Assembly: GCF_013032005.1 (NCBI RefSeq)
Contig: NZ_WQBE01000008.1
Location: forward strand, 1 to 64,000
DNA length: 64,000 nucleotides
Direction of reading: 5' to 3'
Origin: Ruegeria atlantica
Lineage (GTDB): Bacteria; Pseudomonadota; Alphaproteobacteria; Rhodobacterales; Rhodobacteraceae
Every line of letters begins with the position of its first letter. Positions within the stretch are counted from its first letter, which is position 1. Both the position numbers and the translations under genes were made by a program. Of this stretch, positions 8,890-18,801 are shown piece by piece. The notes below the pieces were generated by a model that ran no database searches, was not told the DNA's origin, and was given only the letters and a program-made list of their open reading frames with translations.

Positions 8890-10415
8890 CGTCTCTGATT
8901 TTGCAGCCCGGTCAGGTTTCTTTGGCGCAACTGGCCGAGATCTATTGGGATCAAACGGTTGTTTCACTGGATTCTGACTGCAAGCCCGCAGTCGATGCGG
9001 CGGCGCTACGTATTCAGGCGGCGGCTCGGGGCAATGACCCCGTCTATGGCGTCAATACCGGTTTTGGGAAACTGGCCAGCCTCAAAATCGCGCCACAGGA
9101 CACCTCGACCCTGCAGCGCAACCTGATCCTCAGCCATTGTTGCGGTGTTGGTCCCGCCATACCGCAAAGGCTGACCCGGCTGATGATGACACTCAAGCTG
9201 TTGTCCTTCGGTCGCGGTGCATCGGGCGTGCGGAGGGAGCTGATCGAGCTGTTGCAGCAGATGCTGGCCCGCGGGGTCACTCCGGTGATCCCGGCACAGG
9301 GTTCGGTTGGGGCATCGGGCGACCTGGCGCCGTTGGCCCATATGACCGCAGTGGTCATTGGCGCGGGCGAGGCCGAGGTGAACGGCACTGTCCTGCCGGG
9401 GGCTGAAGCACTGAAAACAGTTGATTTAGAGCCAATTCAACTGGGTCCCAAGGAAGGATTGGCCTTTATCAACGGCACGCAGTTTTCAACCGCCTTTGCT
9501 TTGGCTGGGTTGTTCGAGGCTTGGCGTGCGGCGCAAAGTGCGCTGGTTGTTTCGGCTTTGTCGACCGATGCGATCATGGGGTCCACCGCACCCCTGCGGC
9601 CTGAAATTCACACTTTGCGTGGTCATCGTGGCCAGACCGAAGCCGCCAGCGCCATGCGCGCCGTGCTGGACGGGTCGGAAATTCGGGAAAGTCACCGTGA
9701 GGGCGACACCCGCGTTCAGGATCCTTATTGCATCCGCTGTCAACCGCAGGTCACGGGCGCAGCAATGGATGTATTGCGGCAGGCCGCCGCCACGCTTGAG
9801 GTTGAGGCCAACGCAGCCACCGACAATCCGCTGGTTCTGGCCGACGGGATTGTCTCGGGAGGGAATTTCCATGCTGAACCTGTAGGGTTCGCCGCTGATA
9901 TGATCGCGCTGGCCGTGTCCGAGATCGGTGCTATCGCGCAGCGTCGCATTGCCTTGATGGTGGACCCGACACTCAGCTTTGATTTGCCGCCTTTCCTGAC
10001 ACCTGATCCGGGGTTGAATTCTGGCCTGATGATTGCTGAGGTCACCACCGCCGCATTGATGAGCGAGAACAAGCACCTCGCCAATCCCTGTGTCACCGAC
10101 AGCACCCCCACCTCGGCCAACCAGGAGGATCATGTTTCGATGGCGGCCCATGGTGCGCGGCGCCTGATCCGAATGGTCGAGAATTTGAACTACATTCTTG
10201 GTGTGGAACTACTGTGTGCAGCTCAAGGGGTTGAATTTCGCGCGCCTCTGGTCACCAGCGGGCCTTTGCAGCAGGTCATTGCTCGGTTGCGGGCTGACAT
10301 TCCGGCCCTGACCGAAGATCGTTATTTGGCCCCTGAGTTGGAGACCGCGAAACAACTGGTAGCCGGGGCGTCGATCCTACGGGCCGTTGGCACCCCAATG
10401 CCCGAGGTGGTGTGA
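8886..10415 (+). CDS. hutH: Histidine ammonia-lyase
   Basis: HutH deaminates histidine to urocanate. The 509-aa protein has the Ala-Ser-Gly triad (about 143-145, in [14 protein letters not shown]) that cyclises into the MIO electrophile, and family blocks [12 protein letters not shown] and [14 protein letters not shown]. Its length is typical. It overlaps hutI at ATGA and hutG at TGATG, so translation is probably coupled through the operon. Confidence 0.97.
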   Translation: MTSLILQPGQVSLAQLAEIYWDQTVVSLDSDCKPAVDAAALRIQAAARGNDPVYGVNTGFGKLASLKIAPQDTSTLQRNLILSHCCGVGPAIPQRLTRLMMTLKLLSFGRGASGVRRELIELLQQMLARGVTPVIPAQGSVGASGDLAPLAHMTAVVIGAGEAEVNGTVLPGAEALKTVDLEPIQLGPKEGLAFINGTQFSTAFALAGLFEAWRAAQSALVVSALSTDAIMGSTAPLRPEIHTLRGHRGQTEAASAMRAVLDGSEIRESHREGDTRVQDPYCIRCQPQVTGAAMDVLRQAAATLEVEANAATDNPLVLADGIVSGGNFHAEPVGFAADMIALAVSEIGAIAQRRIALMVDPTLSFDLPPFLTPDPGLNSGLMIAEVTTAALMSENKHLANPCVTDSTPTSANQEDHVSMAAHGARRLIRMVENLNYILGVELLCAAQGVEFRAPLVTSGPLQQVIARLRADIPALTEDRYLAPELETAKQLVAGASILRAVGTPMPEVV

Positions 10416-11212
10416 TGCAGGTGGTTAGCGTGCATCGCGGGGATGGCCCTATCGTCTTGGGACAACCGCATGGCGGGACCTATGTGCCGGATGACATTGC
10501 AGATCGTCTCAATGACACTGGGCGTGCATTGGCGGACACGGATTGGCATATAAACAGGCTCTATGAAAAGCTTTTGAGTGGTGCGACGGTGGTTCAGTCG
10601 CATGTTCATCGCTATGTCATCGACGCCAATCGCGATCCCGACGGTGTTTCGCTTTACCCAGGGCAAAACACGACAACGCTGGTGCCATTGACCGATTTCG
10701 ATGGGCAACCGATCTGGCGCGACGGGCAGGAACCGTCAGAGGATGAGATCGGTCAGAGGCGCGAAACCTTCCATGCACCCTATCATGCCGCACTTGCCGA
10801 AGAGTTGGAGCGCGTGCGGGCAAAGCACGGCGTGGCTGTTCTATTCGATTGCCACTCTATCCGCAGTCGCATTCCATTTCTGTTTGAAGGCATGTTGCCC
10901 GACATGAATATCGGGACGGATGGGGGAGTGACGTGTGTGCCAGAAGTAGAGTCTATTGCTCATGAGTTTGCCGCATCATCGCCCTACAGCACCGTTTTGA
11001 ACGGGCGGTTCCGGGGTGGCTGGTCGACCCGCCACTATGGCCGTCCGGCCGACGGTCTGTACGCCATACAGATGGAACTGGCGCAATCCACTTACCTGAC
11101 AGCCGAGGCCGCCCCGTGGAGTTATGATACTGCCAAGGCCGACCGCCTGCGTCGTTGGCTGCGCGATATTCTTGAAGCCATCCAAGACACTGCATTGGAG
11201 ACGATCCCATGA
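10415..11212 (+). CDS. hutG: N-formylglutamate deformylase
   Basis: HutG releases formate from N-formyl-L-glutamate to give glutamate, the last step after HutF. The 265-aa protein is an N-formylglutamate amidohydrolase family member with PHGGTYVP near the N-terminus, [15 protein letters not shown], and [12 protein letters not shown] in the middle, plus [10 protein letters not shown]. The ATG at 10415 shares a base with the hutH stop; a GTG one codon earlier is the only alternative. Co-occurrence with hutF confirms the two-step branch rather than direct formiminoglutamase. Confidence 0.94.
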   Translation: MQVVSVHRGDGPIVLGQPHGGTYVPDDIADRLNDTGRALADTDWHINRLYEKLLSGATVVQSHVHRYVIDANRDPDGVSLYPGQNTTTLVPLTDFDGQPIWRDGQEPSEDEIGQRRETFHAPYHAALAEELERVRAKHGVAVLFDCHSIRSRIPFLFEGMLPDMNIGTDGGVTCVPEVESIAHEFAASSPYSTVLNGRFRGGWSTRHYGRPADGLYAIQMELAQSTYLTAEAAPWSYDTAKADRLRRWLRDILEAIQDTALETIP

Positions 11213-12894
11213 CCGACCCTCGCAAGAACACGCGCGATATCTATCCGCCGACAGGCCCCGAGCTGAACGCCAAAAGCTGGCTGACTGAGGCCCCGCTGCG
11301 GATGTTAATGAACAACCTGCACCCGGACGTGGCCGAAAACCCGCATGAACTGGTGGTCTATGGCGGTATCGGCCGCGCGGCCCGCACATGGAAGGATTTC
11401 GACACTATTGTGGACGGTTTGAAGGATCTGGAAGAGGACGAAACCCTGATCGTTCAATCCGGCAAGCCGGTCGCCATTGTGCGGACGCACAAGGACGCGC
11501 CCCGCGTGCTGATCGCCAATTCCAACCTAGTGCCCCATTGGGCAACCTGGGATCACTTCAACGAGCTCGATAAAAAGGGTCTGATGATGTACGGCCAGAT
11601 GACGGCCGGTTCGTGGATCTACATTGGCACTCAAGGCATCGTTCAGGGTACGTACGAGACTTTTGCTGAGGCAGGACGTCAACACTATGGCGGCGACTTG
11701 ACCGGCAAGTGGATTCTGACCGGGGGCTTGGGTGGCATGGGGGGCGCGCAACCGCTGGCCGCCGTTTTTGCCGGTGCCTGCTGTCTGGCGGTCGAGTGTA
11801 ACCCAGACAGTATCGATTTCCGCCTGCGCACCAAATACCTCGACGAAAAGGCCGAGACTCTGGACGAAGCGCTGGAGATGATCGATCGTTGGACCAAAGC
11901 GGGCGAGGCAAAATCCGTGGGCCTGTTAGGTAACGCGGCTGAGGTGTTCCCAGAAATCTTCAAAAGAGGAAACGAGGGCATCCGCCCGTTTCCCGATATT
12001 GTCACCGATCAGACCAGCGCCCATGATCCGATCAACGGCTACCTGCCAATTGGTTGGTCCATGGCGCAGTGGCGTGAAATGCGTGAAACAGACCCTAAAG
12101 CAGTGGAAAAGGCTGCTCGGGCGTCGATGAAACAACACGTCGCCGCGATGGTTGATTTCTGGAACGCGGGCGTGCCGACGCTGGATTACGGTAACAACAT
12201 CCGGCAGGTGGCACAGGATGAGGGGTTGGAGAACGCTTTTGCCTTCCCCGGTTTCGTTCCCGCCTATATCCGTCCGCTGTTTTGCAAAGGCATCGGTCCG
12301 TTCCGCTGGTGTGCGTTGTCAGGCGACCCCGAGGATATCTATAAGACCGACGCCAAGATGAAAGAGCTGTTCCCCGAGAACGAACATCTGCACCGCTGGC
12401 TCGACATGGCGCAGGAACGGATTGCGTTTCAGGGCCTGCCTGCGCGGATTTGCTGGATCGGGTTGGGCGACCGCCACCGCGCCGGGTTGGCGTTCAATGA
12501 GATGGTCGCCAATGGCGAGTTGAAAGCGCCGGTCGTGATCGGCCGGGATCACTTGGACAGTGGATCTGTCGCCAGTCCTAACCGCGAAACCGAGGCGATG
12601 TTGGACGGGTCTGACGCCGTAAGCGATTGGCCGCTGCTGAATGCTCTGATCAACACCGCCAGCGGCGCGACCTGGGTCTCGCTGCATCACGGTGGTGGGG
12701 TCGGCATGGGGTTCTCTCAACATGCGGGTGTGGTGATCTGTGCCGATGGTACCGAGGACGCGGCCCGACGGTTGGAACGGGTGCTGTGGAACGATCCGGC
12801 CTCGGGCGTGTGGCGGCATGCGGATGCGGGGTATGACATTGCAAAGGATTGCGCCCGCGCCCATGGGCTGCGATTGCCTGGCATTCTGGGGTAA
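11209..12894 (+). CDS. hutU: Urocanate hydratase
   Basis: HutU adds water to urocanate to give imidazolonepropionate, using tightly bound NAD as electrophile. The 561-aa protein shows [11 protein letters not shown] near the start, [20 protein letters not shown] for NAD binding, and [15 protein letters not shown] near the C-terminus. It is the last gene of hutI-H-G-U and overlaps hutG by 4 bases. The order of genes does not follow the order of reactions. Confidence 0.97.
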   Translation: MTDPRKNTRDIYPPTGPELNAKSWLTEAPLRMLMNNLHPDVAENPHELVVYGGIGRAARTWKDFDTIVDGLKDLEEDETLIVQSGKPVAIVRTHKDAPRVLIANSNLVPHWATWDHFNELDKKGLMMYGQMTAGSWIYIGTQGIVQGTYETFAEAGRQHYGGDLTGKWILTGGLGGMGGAQPLAAVFAGACCLAVECNPDSIDFRLRTKYLDEKAETLDEALEMIDRWTKAGEAKSVGLLGNAAEVFPEIFKRGNEGIRPFPDIVTDQTSAHDPINGYLPIGWSMAQWREMRETDPKAVEKAARASMKQHVAAMVDFWNAGVPTLDYGNNIRQVAQDEGLENAFAFPGFVPAYIRPLFCKGIGPFRWCALSGDPEDIYKTDAKMKELFPENEHLHRWLDMAQERIAFQGLPARICWIGLGDRHRAGLAFNEMVANGELKAPVVIGRDHLDSGSVASPNRETEAMLDGSDAVSDWPLLNALINTASGATWVSLHHGGGVGMGFSQHAGVVICADGTEDAARRLERVLWNDPASGVWRHADAGYDIAKDCARAHGLRLPGILG

Positions 12895-12964
12895 ACATAT
12901 CAACTGTCTCTGGTGAATTGGCGGCCCCTGCGTTATGCGCGGGGGAGCCTGCAGGAGACCGATG

Positions 12965-13843
12965 ATGTACGTAGCCACTCTGTTGACCAATCCGAACATG
13001 CCGAAGCTCGAGCAGGCTTTGGTCGAGTCGTTGTGCAACGCGTGGGGCGGGGGCGATCTGGTTTGGCTCAGCGAAGATGAGGCGGCGCAGTTCACGTTTC
13101 CCGAGCTGCCTGATAATCAGTGGGACGTCTGGGCAGAGCTGCAGTTGTTAGAGGTCGACCTGATCGTGCAGCCGTTCGGGAAACGCCGCAAGCTGATGCT
13201 GCTGGCCGATATGGACAGCACCATGATCCAGCAGGAATGTATTGACGAACTGGCCGATGAGGCGGGCGTGGGCGATCGCGTCAAAGAGATTACCGCGCGG
13301 GCCATGAATGGTGAGCTTGATTTCGAAGGTGCGCTGATTGAACGTGTCGGCCTATTGAAGGGCCTGGATAAGGCGGTGATCGACAAGGTTCTGAACGAAC
13401 GCATTACATTGATGCCGGGCGGTAAGGAACTGGTTGCGACGATGCGCCTGAACGGGGGCTATGCGGCCCTGGTGTCGGGTGGGTTTACGGCCTTCACCGC
13501 GAGGGTGGCTGATCTGCTTGGCTTTGATGAAAACCGCGCCAATACATTGCTGGCCGAAAACGGCAAGCTGACCGGTGATGTACAGCGCCCGATTCTGGGC
13601 AAACAGGCCAAGGTGGATGCGCTGGCGCAGATTACCAAGCGGCTGGGCCTGTCCGAGGCCGACGTGATTGCCGTGGGCGATGGCGCCAATGATCTGGGCA
13701 TGCTGAGCCGGGCCGGAACCGGTGTGGCGCTACATGCCAAACCTTCGGTCGCCGCCAAATGCGATATTCGGATCAATTACGGAGATCTGACTGCTTTGCT
13801 GTACCTGCAGGGCTATTCCCGCGCGGCCTTTACCGAGGTCTGA
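12965..13843 (+). CDS. serB: Phosphoserine phosphatase
   Basis: SerB hydrolyses phosphoserine to serine. The 292-aa protein is a HAD hydrolase with the nucleophile motif LADMDSTMIQQECIDELA near residue 80, motif II SGGFTAFT, and motif III GDGANDLGMLSRAG. The roughly 75-residue N-terminal extension resembles the ACT-like region of longer SerB forms. Adjacent ATGs occur at 12962 and 12965; AGGAG at 12953-12957 gives better spacing to the second. It stands alone after hutU and is separated from serC-serA. Confidence 0.94.
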   Translation: MYVATLLTNPNMPKLEQALVESLCNAWGGGDLVWLSEDEAAQFTFPELPDNQWDVWAELQLLEVDLIVQPFGKRRKLMLLADMDSTMIQQECIDELADEAGVGDRVKEITARAMNGELDFEGALIERVGLLKGLDKAVIDKVLNERITLMPGGKELVATMRLNGGYAALVSGGFTAFTARVADLLGFDENRANTLLAENGKLTGDVQRPILGKQAKVDALAQITKRLGLSEADVIAVGDGANDLGMLSRAGTGVALHAKPSVAAKCDIRINYGDLTALLYLQGYSRAAFTEV

Positions 13844-13847
13844 TCGC

Positions 13848-13866
13848 AAGGGGCTTCCCTTTATTT
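13848..13866 (+). terminator. Weak candidate terminator after serB
   Basis: A short hairpin AAGGG (13848-13852), loop GCTT, CCCTT (13857-13861) is followed by TATTT. The stem is only 5 bp and runs into the ArsR operator, so termination may be partial. Confidence 0.35.
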
Positions 13867-13881
13867 AACAAAAATGTTAAA
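13864..13881. promoter_or_regulatory. Palindromic operator of the ArsR-type regulator
   Basis: A perfect 7-bp inverted repeat TTTAACA (13864-13870) and TGTTAAA (13875-13881) with an AAAA spacer lies immediately before the regulator gene. Size and placement fit an autoregulatory ArsR-family operator. The palindrome ends only 2 to 8 bases before the possible start codons, so it probably overlaps the promoter itself. Confidence 0.6.
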
Positions 13882-13889
13882 CAATGGTC

Positions 13890-14219
13890 ATGAACACGCT
13901 TCTGACCGCATTTTCGGCATTGTCCGATGCCACCCGATTCTCGATCGTCGAGCAGTTAATGCAAGACGGTGAACTGCCCGCTGGTGACCTGATCGAAGGT
14001 CGCGGCATGTCCGGGGCCGCGATCTCGCGCCATCTGAAGGTGTTGCGCGCCGCCGGGCTGGTGCAGCAACGGGTGCAGGGCAGTCAACGCATGTATTCCA
14101 TCCAGCCCGAGGGGCTGCGGACCATCGCGGAATGGACCATCTCGAAACGGCAATTCTGGGAAAGCAGCCTCGACCGATTGAACGATTTGATTGAAAGGGA
14201 GAATTCATGGCCGACCTGA
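13890..14219 (+). CDS. ArsR-family winged-helix transcriptional regulator
   Basis: A 109-aa one-domain regulator. LTAFSALSDATRFSIVEQL and GRGMSGAAISRHLKVLRAAG form the ArsR winged helix-turn-helix, and QRVQGSQRMYSIQPEGL is the wing. It lacks the Cys clusters of metal sensors and belongs to the kind paired with SRPBCC proteins. Starts at 13884 and 13890 are both possible; neither has a Shine-Dalgarno, which suggests a leaderless or very short leader transcript. Its 3' end overlaps the next gene by 13 bases. Confidence 0.85.
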   Translation: MNTLLTAFSALSDATRFSIVEQLMQDGELPAGDLIEGRGMSGAAISRHLKVLRAAGLVQQRVQGSQRMYSIQPEGLRTIAEWTISKRQFWESSLDRLNDLIERENSWPT

Positions 14220-14632
14220 AATTGGAACGCGCGTTTCCCACATCCCAGGAAAACCTGTTTGCCTGGATCAGCGATGGTGCAAAGCTGTTGCAGTGGTGGG
14301 GCCCCGAAGGGATGCATGTGCCCGAACATGATTTGGATTTTTCACGCCTTGGGCCGTGGCACTCGGTCATGGTGAATGCTGAAGGGCAGCGATACAAAGT
14401 ATCCGGGCAGGTGACCCATGTTGATCCGCCGAATTCAGTGGGGTTCACCTGGGCCTGGCATGACGATCAGGATCAGCGCGGAGCGGAAAGCCACGTGACG
14501 CTGACGGTCACAGCGACGGAAGCTGGTGCAAAGCTGGTTCTTGATCACCGCGAATTGGCCGATGCCGAGGTCGCGGCCAACCACAATCAGGGTTGGACTT
14601 CGTCACTGCGCAAGCTGGAAGCTCAGTTTTAA
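14207..14632 (+). CDS. SRPBCC (AHSA1-like) domain protein
   Basis: A 141-aa protein of the START/AHSA1 superfamily, which forms a helix-grip cavity for hydrophobic ligands. Visible features are the N-terminal LERAFPTSQENLFAWISDGAKLLQWWGPEG block and C-terminal NHNQGWTSSLRKLEAQF. Genes of this type directly after an ArsR regulator form a widespread pair. The ligand is unknown. GGGAGAATTC precedes the ATG inside the end of the regulator gene, so translation is likely coupled. Confidence 0.82.
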   Translation: MADLKLERAFPTSQENLFAWISDGAKLLQWWGPEGMHVPEHDLDFSRLGPWHSVMVNAEGQRYKVSGQVTHVDPPNSVGFTWAWHDDQDQRGAESHVTLTVTATEAGAKLVLDHRELADAEVAANHNQGWTSSLRKLEAQF

Positions 14633-14656
14633 GATTTTCATTAGGGAGGAAGAGAA

Positions 14657-14977
14657 ATGCCTCAGTTCTTGTTTGTCTATCACGGTGGTCACACCCCAAC
14701 CGACCCCGCCGAAATCGAAGCGACCATGGCCGCCTGGGGCGCATGGTTCCAGAATTTGGGCGATGCGCTGGACATCCCCGGCAACCCGGTGGGCCAGTCC
14801 TATACCGTCAGCAACAGCGGTGTCGTCGACAATGGCGGTGCCAACCCGGCCTCGGGGTTCACGGTCATCAGGGCCGACAGCATCGACGCCGCCAACGAGA
14901 TGGCCAAGGGCTGCCCCATGGTCGTCAACGGATCAGGCTCGGTCGAAGTGGCCGAGATTCATCCGATCGAGATGTGA
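14657..14977 (+). CDS. YCII/DGPF-domain small protein
   Basis: A 106-aa protein starting MPQFLFVYHGG and containing DSIDAANEMAKGCPMV, which resembles the YCII-related (DGPF) dimeric alpha-beta barrel family. Members often sit with ArsR-SRPBCC pairs, as here, and their biochemical role is mostly unknown. An AGGGAGGAAGAG ribosome-binding site lies just upstream. It is the third gene of the probable operon and ends 5 bases from the convergent asparaginase gene. Confidence 0.78.
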   Translation: MPQFLFVYHGGHTPTDPAEIEATMAAWGAWFQNLGDALDIPGNPVGQSYTVSNSGVVDNGGANPASGFTVIRADSIDAANEMAKGCPMVVNGSGSVEVAEIHPIEM

Positions 14978-14982
14978 TCGCC

Positions 14983-15981
14983 TTAGCCGGGGAAACCCGG
15001 CGCAGGCTTGATGATGCCGCATTCCAGCCCGCGGCGGCTGTACTGAATGGCGTTCATGAATTTGCGGGTGGCCGGGTGTTCGGCCTCCAGCACACCCAGA
15101 TGGACCAGAATGGATGCGATGGCACATTCAGCGGCACGCGTGGTGCCGTCTGTGATCTTCAGTGCCACGCCCATGCGTTTTTCCGGAATGATGGCGATGA
15201 AAACAGCTTCGGCCCCGGTCTTGATCGCGGCGCGGCCCTCCATCGCGCGCATCAGTTCGGTACAGGCGCGGCTTTCGCCGGCAACCAGTTCGGGATGCTT
15301 GATCATCGCAGCGGTCAATTGCTGCGCCGCGTCGCTGGCCCGGTCCGACCGGTCGGCGGCCGAGGCAAACCACGCCATCGATCGCGCCAACCCCACCAGC
15401 GAGGTGGCAAAGTTCGGCGCTGAACATCCGTCTATCCCATAGGCGGGGCTGGCCTCACCGGTTGTTTCTTCGATGGCTGACAGACAGGCCTGCTGAACTG
15501 GGTGGTCGATTTCCAGATACTCCGGCCCGGCCCCCATATGCTGGGCCACGGTCAGGAACCCGCAATGCTTGCCCGAGCAGTTATTGTGAATCTGGCAAGG
15601 CGTGTCGTCGGCCAGAATCAATCCGTCGCGCGCGGCCATATCCTGCGGCTCTTGCGGGCCGCAGCGCAGATCATGTTCGGACAGGTTCAGATGGTCCAAC
15701 CAGGCGGTCACACGGTCAGTGTGGATATGCGCGCCGCTGTGTGAGGCGCAAGCCAGTGCCAGATGCTCGCTGTTCAGCCCATATTTCGCCGCGGCGCCTG
15801 AGGTGATCAGCGGCAGACCTTGGATCATCTTGGCCGAAGAGCGGGGGTAGATAATCGCATTTGGATCACCCCAGCATTGTACGATCTGGCCACTGTCATC
15901 GCAGATCACCGCGTGGCCCAGATGCAGGCTTTCCAACAAGGGACCGCGCCATAGTTCTGTCATTGGTACCGGCTGCGTCAT
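14983..15981 (-). CDS. L-asparaginase of the Rhizobium etli (AnsA) type
   Basis: Hydrolyses asparagine to aspartate and ammonia. The 332-aa protein is unlike the E. coli enzymes. It has a Ser-x-x-Lys motif (PRSSAKMIQGLP), CASHSGAHIHTDRV, then NNCSGKHCGFL and GIDGCSAPNFA, whose Cys and Lys residues match the metal-site residues described for the R. etli constitutive-type enzyme. The start at 15981 is preceded by GGAGAGG; a later ATG at 15963 and an earlier one are less well placed. No transporter is adjacent. Confidence 0.85.
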   Translation of the reverse strand: MTQPVPMTELWRGPLLESLHLGHAVICDDSGQIVQCWGDPNAIIYPRSSAKMIQGLPLITSGAAAKYGLNSEHLALACASHSGAHIHTDRVTAWLDHLNLSEHDLRCGPQEPQDMAARDGLILADDTPCQIHNNCSGKHCGFLTVAQHMGAGPEYLEIDHPVQQACLSAIEETTGEASPAYGIDGCSAPNFATSLVGLARSMAWFASAADRSDRASDAAQQLTAAMIKHPELVAGESRACTELMRAMEGRAAIKTGAEAVFIAIIPEKRMGVALKITDGTTRAAECAIASILVHLGVLEAEHPATRKFMNAIQYSRRGLECGIIKPAPGFPG

Positions 15982-16159
15982 CAGGCCTCTCCGTAATATG
16001 CGCAAAATTCTGCCAATCGCCCTTTCGCCTGTGGCGAAACCTGCGTTAGTGTGTGTATGTCGACAATCATCGGAATACGCAACTTACAGACGAACCGGCA
16101 GGGTGCGCAGGCTTTTCCGATGGGTATGAGGTAATAGGTCGAGCTAGGAGGCTGGACAG

Positions 16160-16693
16160 ATGGGATTGAAACTCGTCCGTGTAATCGCGGGCCTGTGCAT
16201 GGCAGGGATGGCCACTACGGCAACCGCTCAGCAGGCGTCAAGCACCAACCGTGTGGCAGCCAAAACCGATTGGAGCGTGTTCGTCGAAGACGATCCCACC
16301 GAATGCTGGAGCGTGTCTGCACCCAAGGAAACCGTCAACACACGCGGTGGCCGGGTGGTCTCGGTCCGCCGCAGCGATATCCTGCTGTTCGTGTTCTATC
16401 GTCCCAACGCCGAGGTGAAGGGGCAAGTGACCTTTACCGGCGGCTATCCGTTCGCGGCAGGCTCAACCGTCAATCTTGAAATCGACGGGACCGAGTTTGA
16501 ACTGATCACCGAAGGCGAATGGGCCTGGCCTGCAACCGAAGGCGAAGACCTCAAGGTGGTTGCAGCGATGAAGCGGGGCACTGAGGCTGTTCTGACCGCC
16601 CGGTCCGAGCGTGGGACGCAGACCAAGGACACATTCTCGTTGCTGGGTTTCACGGCAGCGATCGAAGACGCCGAGAAACGCTGCACAAACTGA
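16160..16693 (+). CDS. Invasion-associated locus B (IalB) family periplasmic protein
   Basis: A 177-aa exported protein with a signal peptide (about 1-23, ending TATAQQ). The mature part has DWSVFVEDDPTECWSVSAPKE and a C-terminal ARSERGTQTKDTFSLLGFTAAIEDA, which fits IalB-like proteins widespread in alphaproteobacteria. IalB was named from Bartonella, but most members are in non-pathogens and have no defined biochemical role. It has a GAGCTAGGAGG ribosome-binding site and its own terminator, so it is likely monocistronic. Confidence 0.7.
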   Translation: MGLKLVRVIAGLCMAGMATTATAQQASSTNRVAAKTDWSVFVEDDPTECWSVSAPKETVNTRGGRVVSVRRSDILLFVFYRPNAEVKGQVTFTGGYPFAAGSTVNLEIDGTEFELITEGEWAWPATEGEDLKVVAAMKRGTEAVLTARSERGTQTKDTFSLLGFTAAIEDAEKRCTN

Positions 16694-16715
16694 TACGTAT
16701 CTGAAGACACGCGAG

Positions 16716-16747
16716 ACCCCGTCATTTGGCGGGGTTTTCTTTTTTTG
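16716..16747 (+). terminator. Rho-independent terminator after the IalB-like gene
   Basis: ACCCCG (16716-16721) pairs with CGGGGT (16730-16735), and the hairpin is followed by TTTTCTTTTTTT. It is a clear intrinsic terminator. Confidence 0.8.
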
Positions 16748-16859
16748 AAGCGCCAAGTGTCGGCTTTACGCCACGTCTGTCTGCAAGTTTGATCCGTATC
16801 AAAGCGAGCCTCCGACATTTTTGAACTAATTAGTTCAGCTGAATAGAAGGAGCTTACGA

Positions 16860-17042
16860 ATGCTGAATAAGCCTATTGTTGCGCTGATGATGGCAGTCGC
16901 CGTGTTGTTGAGCGCGTGTGAAAAAGATTCTGAAACCTACCCCGTATCCGGTGAGCAATGTGGGCCAGAGGATCCGGTAAAAACTTTGGATGCAGCAGAT
17001 TGCGATATCCTGCCAGCGGGCATCTGAAGCGGCTTACCTGAT
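16860..17042 (+). CDS. Very small lipoprotein, probably frameshifted at its 3' end
   Basis: The frame encodes 60 aa: a charged start, a hydrophobic stretch, and a lipobox VLLSAC with the acylated Cys at residue 20. AAGGAG lies just before the ATG. The mature part begins EKDSETYPVSGEQCGPEDPVK. After the run of six A at 16979-16984 the frame turns basic (NFGCSRLRYP...) and stops at 17042. With one A fewer it would read TLDAADCDILPAGI and stop at 17028, an acidic tail that looks far more like the preceding residues. I see no recognisable family. The coding start and lipobox are convincing; the end is uncertain. Confidence 0.6.
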
Positions 17043-17150
17043 AGCATTGATTTCGGCCGCATCGGCGTTGACGGTGCGGCCAATCTGTATTTGGGGCGCA
17101 GTAGTTCGCGTGCTACCGTCGGCAGTGGGAACCTCTGGCAGGAGCGAGTT

Positions 17151-17528
17151 ATGCGGTATGTATTGATCACATTGTTGTTTTCCTCTGCGGCACTGGCAGA
17201 CCCAACGTTGGAATGTTCAGACGCAAGTTCTCAGGTGGAAATTGGGGCGTGTGTTGGCGAGATGGAAGATCGGGTCAGTCTGGCGCTGGAGGAGAGCTAC
17301 GGATTTGCCATGCAATCGGCCAAAGAGTTGGACGAGATCACCGAGCGGGTGGTGGCGCAGCCCGCCTTGGAAGCTTCGCAATCAGCCTGGGCAAGCTACC
17401 GCGATGCGCAGTGCGAAGCGGTGGGCGCTTCCTATGGCGGAGGGTCCGGTACTGGCATCGCCATCACCGCGTGCCGGGTCGATCTGGGACGCGCGCGTGT
17501 GGACGAGTTGCTGCGCTTTGCGAATTGA
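17151..17528 (+). CDS. LprI-type (DUF1311) secreted protein
   Basis: A 125-aa protein with a short signal peptide (MRYVLITLLFSSAALA) and a compact domain with conserved cysteines: LECSDASSQVEIGACVGEM, then ASQSAWASYRDAQCEAVGASYGGGS and ITACRVDLGRARVDEL. The W..YRD..C and final C..L...R pattern fits the DUF1311/LprI family, some members of which inhibit lysozyme. AGGAG precedes the ATG at 17151, which is favoured over an upstream in-frame start lacking a signal peptide. Role here is unknown. Confidence 0.72.
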   Translation: MRYVLITLLFSSAALADPTLECSDASSQVEIGACVGEMEDRVSLALEESYGFAMQSAKELDEITERVVAQPALEASQSAWASYRDAQCEAVGASYGGGSGTGIAITACRVDLGRARVDELLRFAN

Positions 17529-17541
17529 TTGATACGATTCC

Positions 17542-17569
17542 TTTTGATCTTTGCCAGCGATCCTATATA
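17542..17569 (+). promoter_or_regulatory. Candidate sigma-70 promoter of rlmN
   Basis: TTTTGA (17542-17547) and TATATA (17564-17569) are separated by 16 bases, and the latter lies 38 bases before the rlmN ATG. The pair overlaps the end of the intergenic region after the LprI-type gene. Identified by consensus only. Confidence 0.4.
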
Positions 17570-17607
17570 GAGGCGCATCCCAAGCCAGAATCCGTTGAGA
17601 TAACCAC

Positions 17608-18795
17608 ATGTCGCCCAAAGCGCCGATCACTCAAGATGTCATGACCATCCCCCGCAAATTGCCCGAGGGGAAGATTAACCTTGTCGGCCTGACCCGCGCC
17701 CAGCTGCGTGAGGTTTTGATCGAACATGGCACACCGGAAAAGCAGGCCAAGATGCGCACCGGTCAGATCTGGCAGTGGATTTATCAATGGGGTGTGCGCG
17801 ACTTTGCCGAGATGACCAATCTGGCCAAGGCCTATCGCGCACAACTGGCCGAAAACTTCGTGATCGAAATCCCTGAGGTTGTAACGCGTCAGGTGTCCGA
17901 GGACGGCACCCGCAAATACCTATGCCGCATCGCGGGCGGGCACGAGGTTGAGGTCGTGTACATCCCCGAAGAAGATCGCGGCACGCTGTGCATTTCATCT
18001 CAGGTGGGTTGCACGCTGACCTGTTCCTTCTGCCACACCGGCACGCAGAAACTGGTGCGCAACCTGACCGCGGCCGAGATTGTCGGTCAGGTCATGATGG
18101 CGCGCGACGATCTTGAGGAATGGCCGGTTCCCGGCGCGCCTAAAGACGAAACACGCCTGCTGTCGAACATCGTTCTGATGGGCATGGGTGAGCCGCTGTA
18201 TAATTTCGAAAACGTCCGCGACGCGATGAAGATCGCCATGGATCCCGAGGGGATTTCCCTGTCGCGCCGCCGCATCACCCTGTCGACCTCGGGTGTTGTG
18301 CCTGAAATCGCGCGCACGGCTGAGGAAATCGGTTGTCTGCTGGCGATCTCGTTCCATGCCACCACGGATGAAACCCGTGACGTGTTGGTGCCGATCAACA
18401 AGCGCTGGAATATCGAGGAACTGCTGGGTGCGCTGGCCAGCTATCCGAACGCATCGAATTCCGAACGGATCACCTTTGAATATGTGATGCTGGATGGCGT
18501 GAACGACAGAGACGAGGATGCGCATCGCCTGATCGACCATATCAAGCGTCATAACATCCCGGCCAAGATCAACCTGATCCCGTTCAATGAATGGCCGGGC
18601 GCACCGTACAAGCGCAGCTCGAACAATCGCATCCGGGCCTTTGCGAATATCATTTACCAGGCGGGTTACGCCTCACCCATCCGCAAGACGCGGGGCGAGG
18701 ATATCATGGCGGCTTGTGGTCAATTGAAATCGGCCACGGAACGCGCCCGAAAATCGCGCAAACAGATCGAGGCCGAAGCCGGGGTGAAAAGCTGA
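17608..18795 (+). CDS. rlmN: 23S rRNA/tRNA (adenine-C2)-methyltransferase RlmN
   Basis: RlmN is a radical SAM enzyme that methylates C2 of A2503 in 23S rRNA and A37 in some tRNAs. The 395-aa protein has the radical SAM cluster motif C-x3-C-x2-C at C135, C139 and C142 (CTLTCSFC), a [12 protein letters not shown] block, and the C-terminal MAACGQL holding the second catalytic Cys. The ATG at 17608 opens [18 protein letters not shown] possible promoter lies just upstream. Confidence 0.96.
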   Translation: MSPKAPITQDVMTIPRKLPEGKINLVGLTRAQLREVLIEHGTPEKQAKMRTGQIWQWIYQWGVRDFAEMTNLAKAYRAQLAENFVIEIPEVVTRQVSEDGTRKYLCRIAGGHEVEVVYIPEEDRGTLCISSQVGCTLTCSFCHTGTQKLVRNLTAAEIVGQVMMARDDLEEWPVPGAPKDETRLLSNIVLMGMGEPLYNFENVRDAMKIAMDPEGISLSRRRITLSTSGVVPEIARTAEEIGCLLAISFHATTDETRDVLVPINKRWNIEELLGALASYPNASNSERITFEYVMLDGVNDRDEDAHRLIDHIKRHNIPAKINLIPFNEWPGAPYKRSSNNRIRAFANIIYQAGYASPIRKTRGEDIMAACGQLKSATERARKSRKQIEAEAGVKS

Positions 18796-18801
18796 GGCGT
18801 G

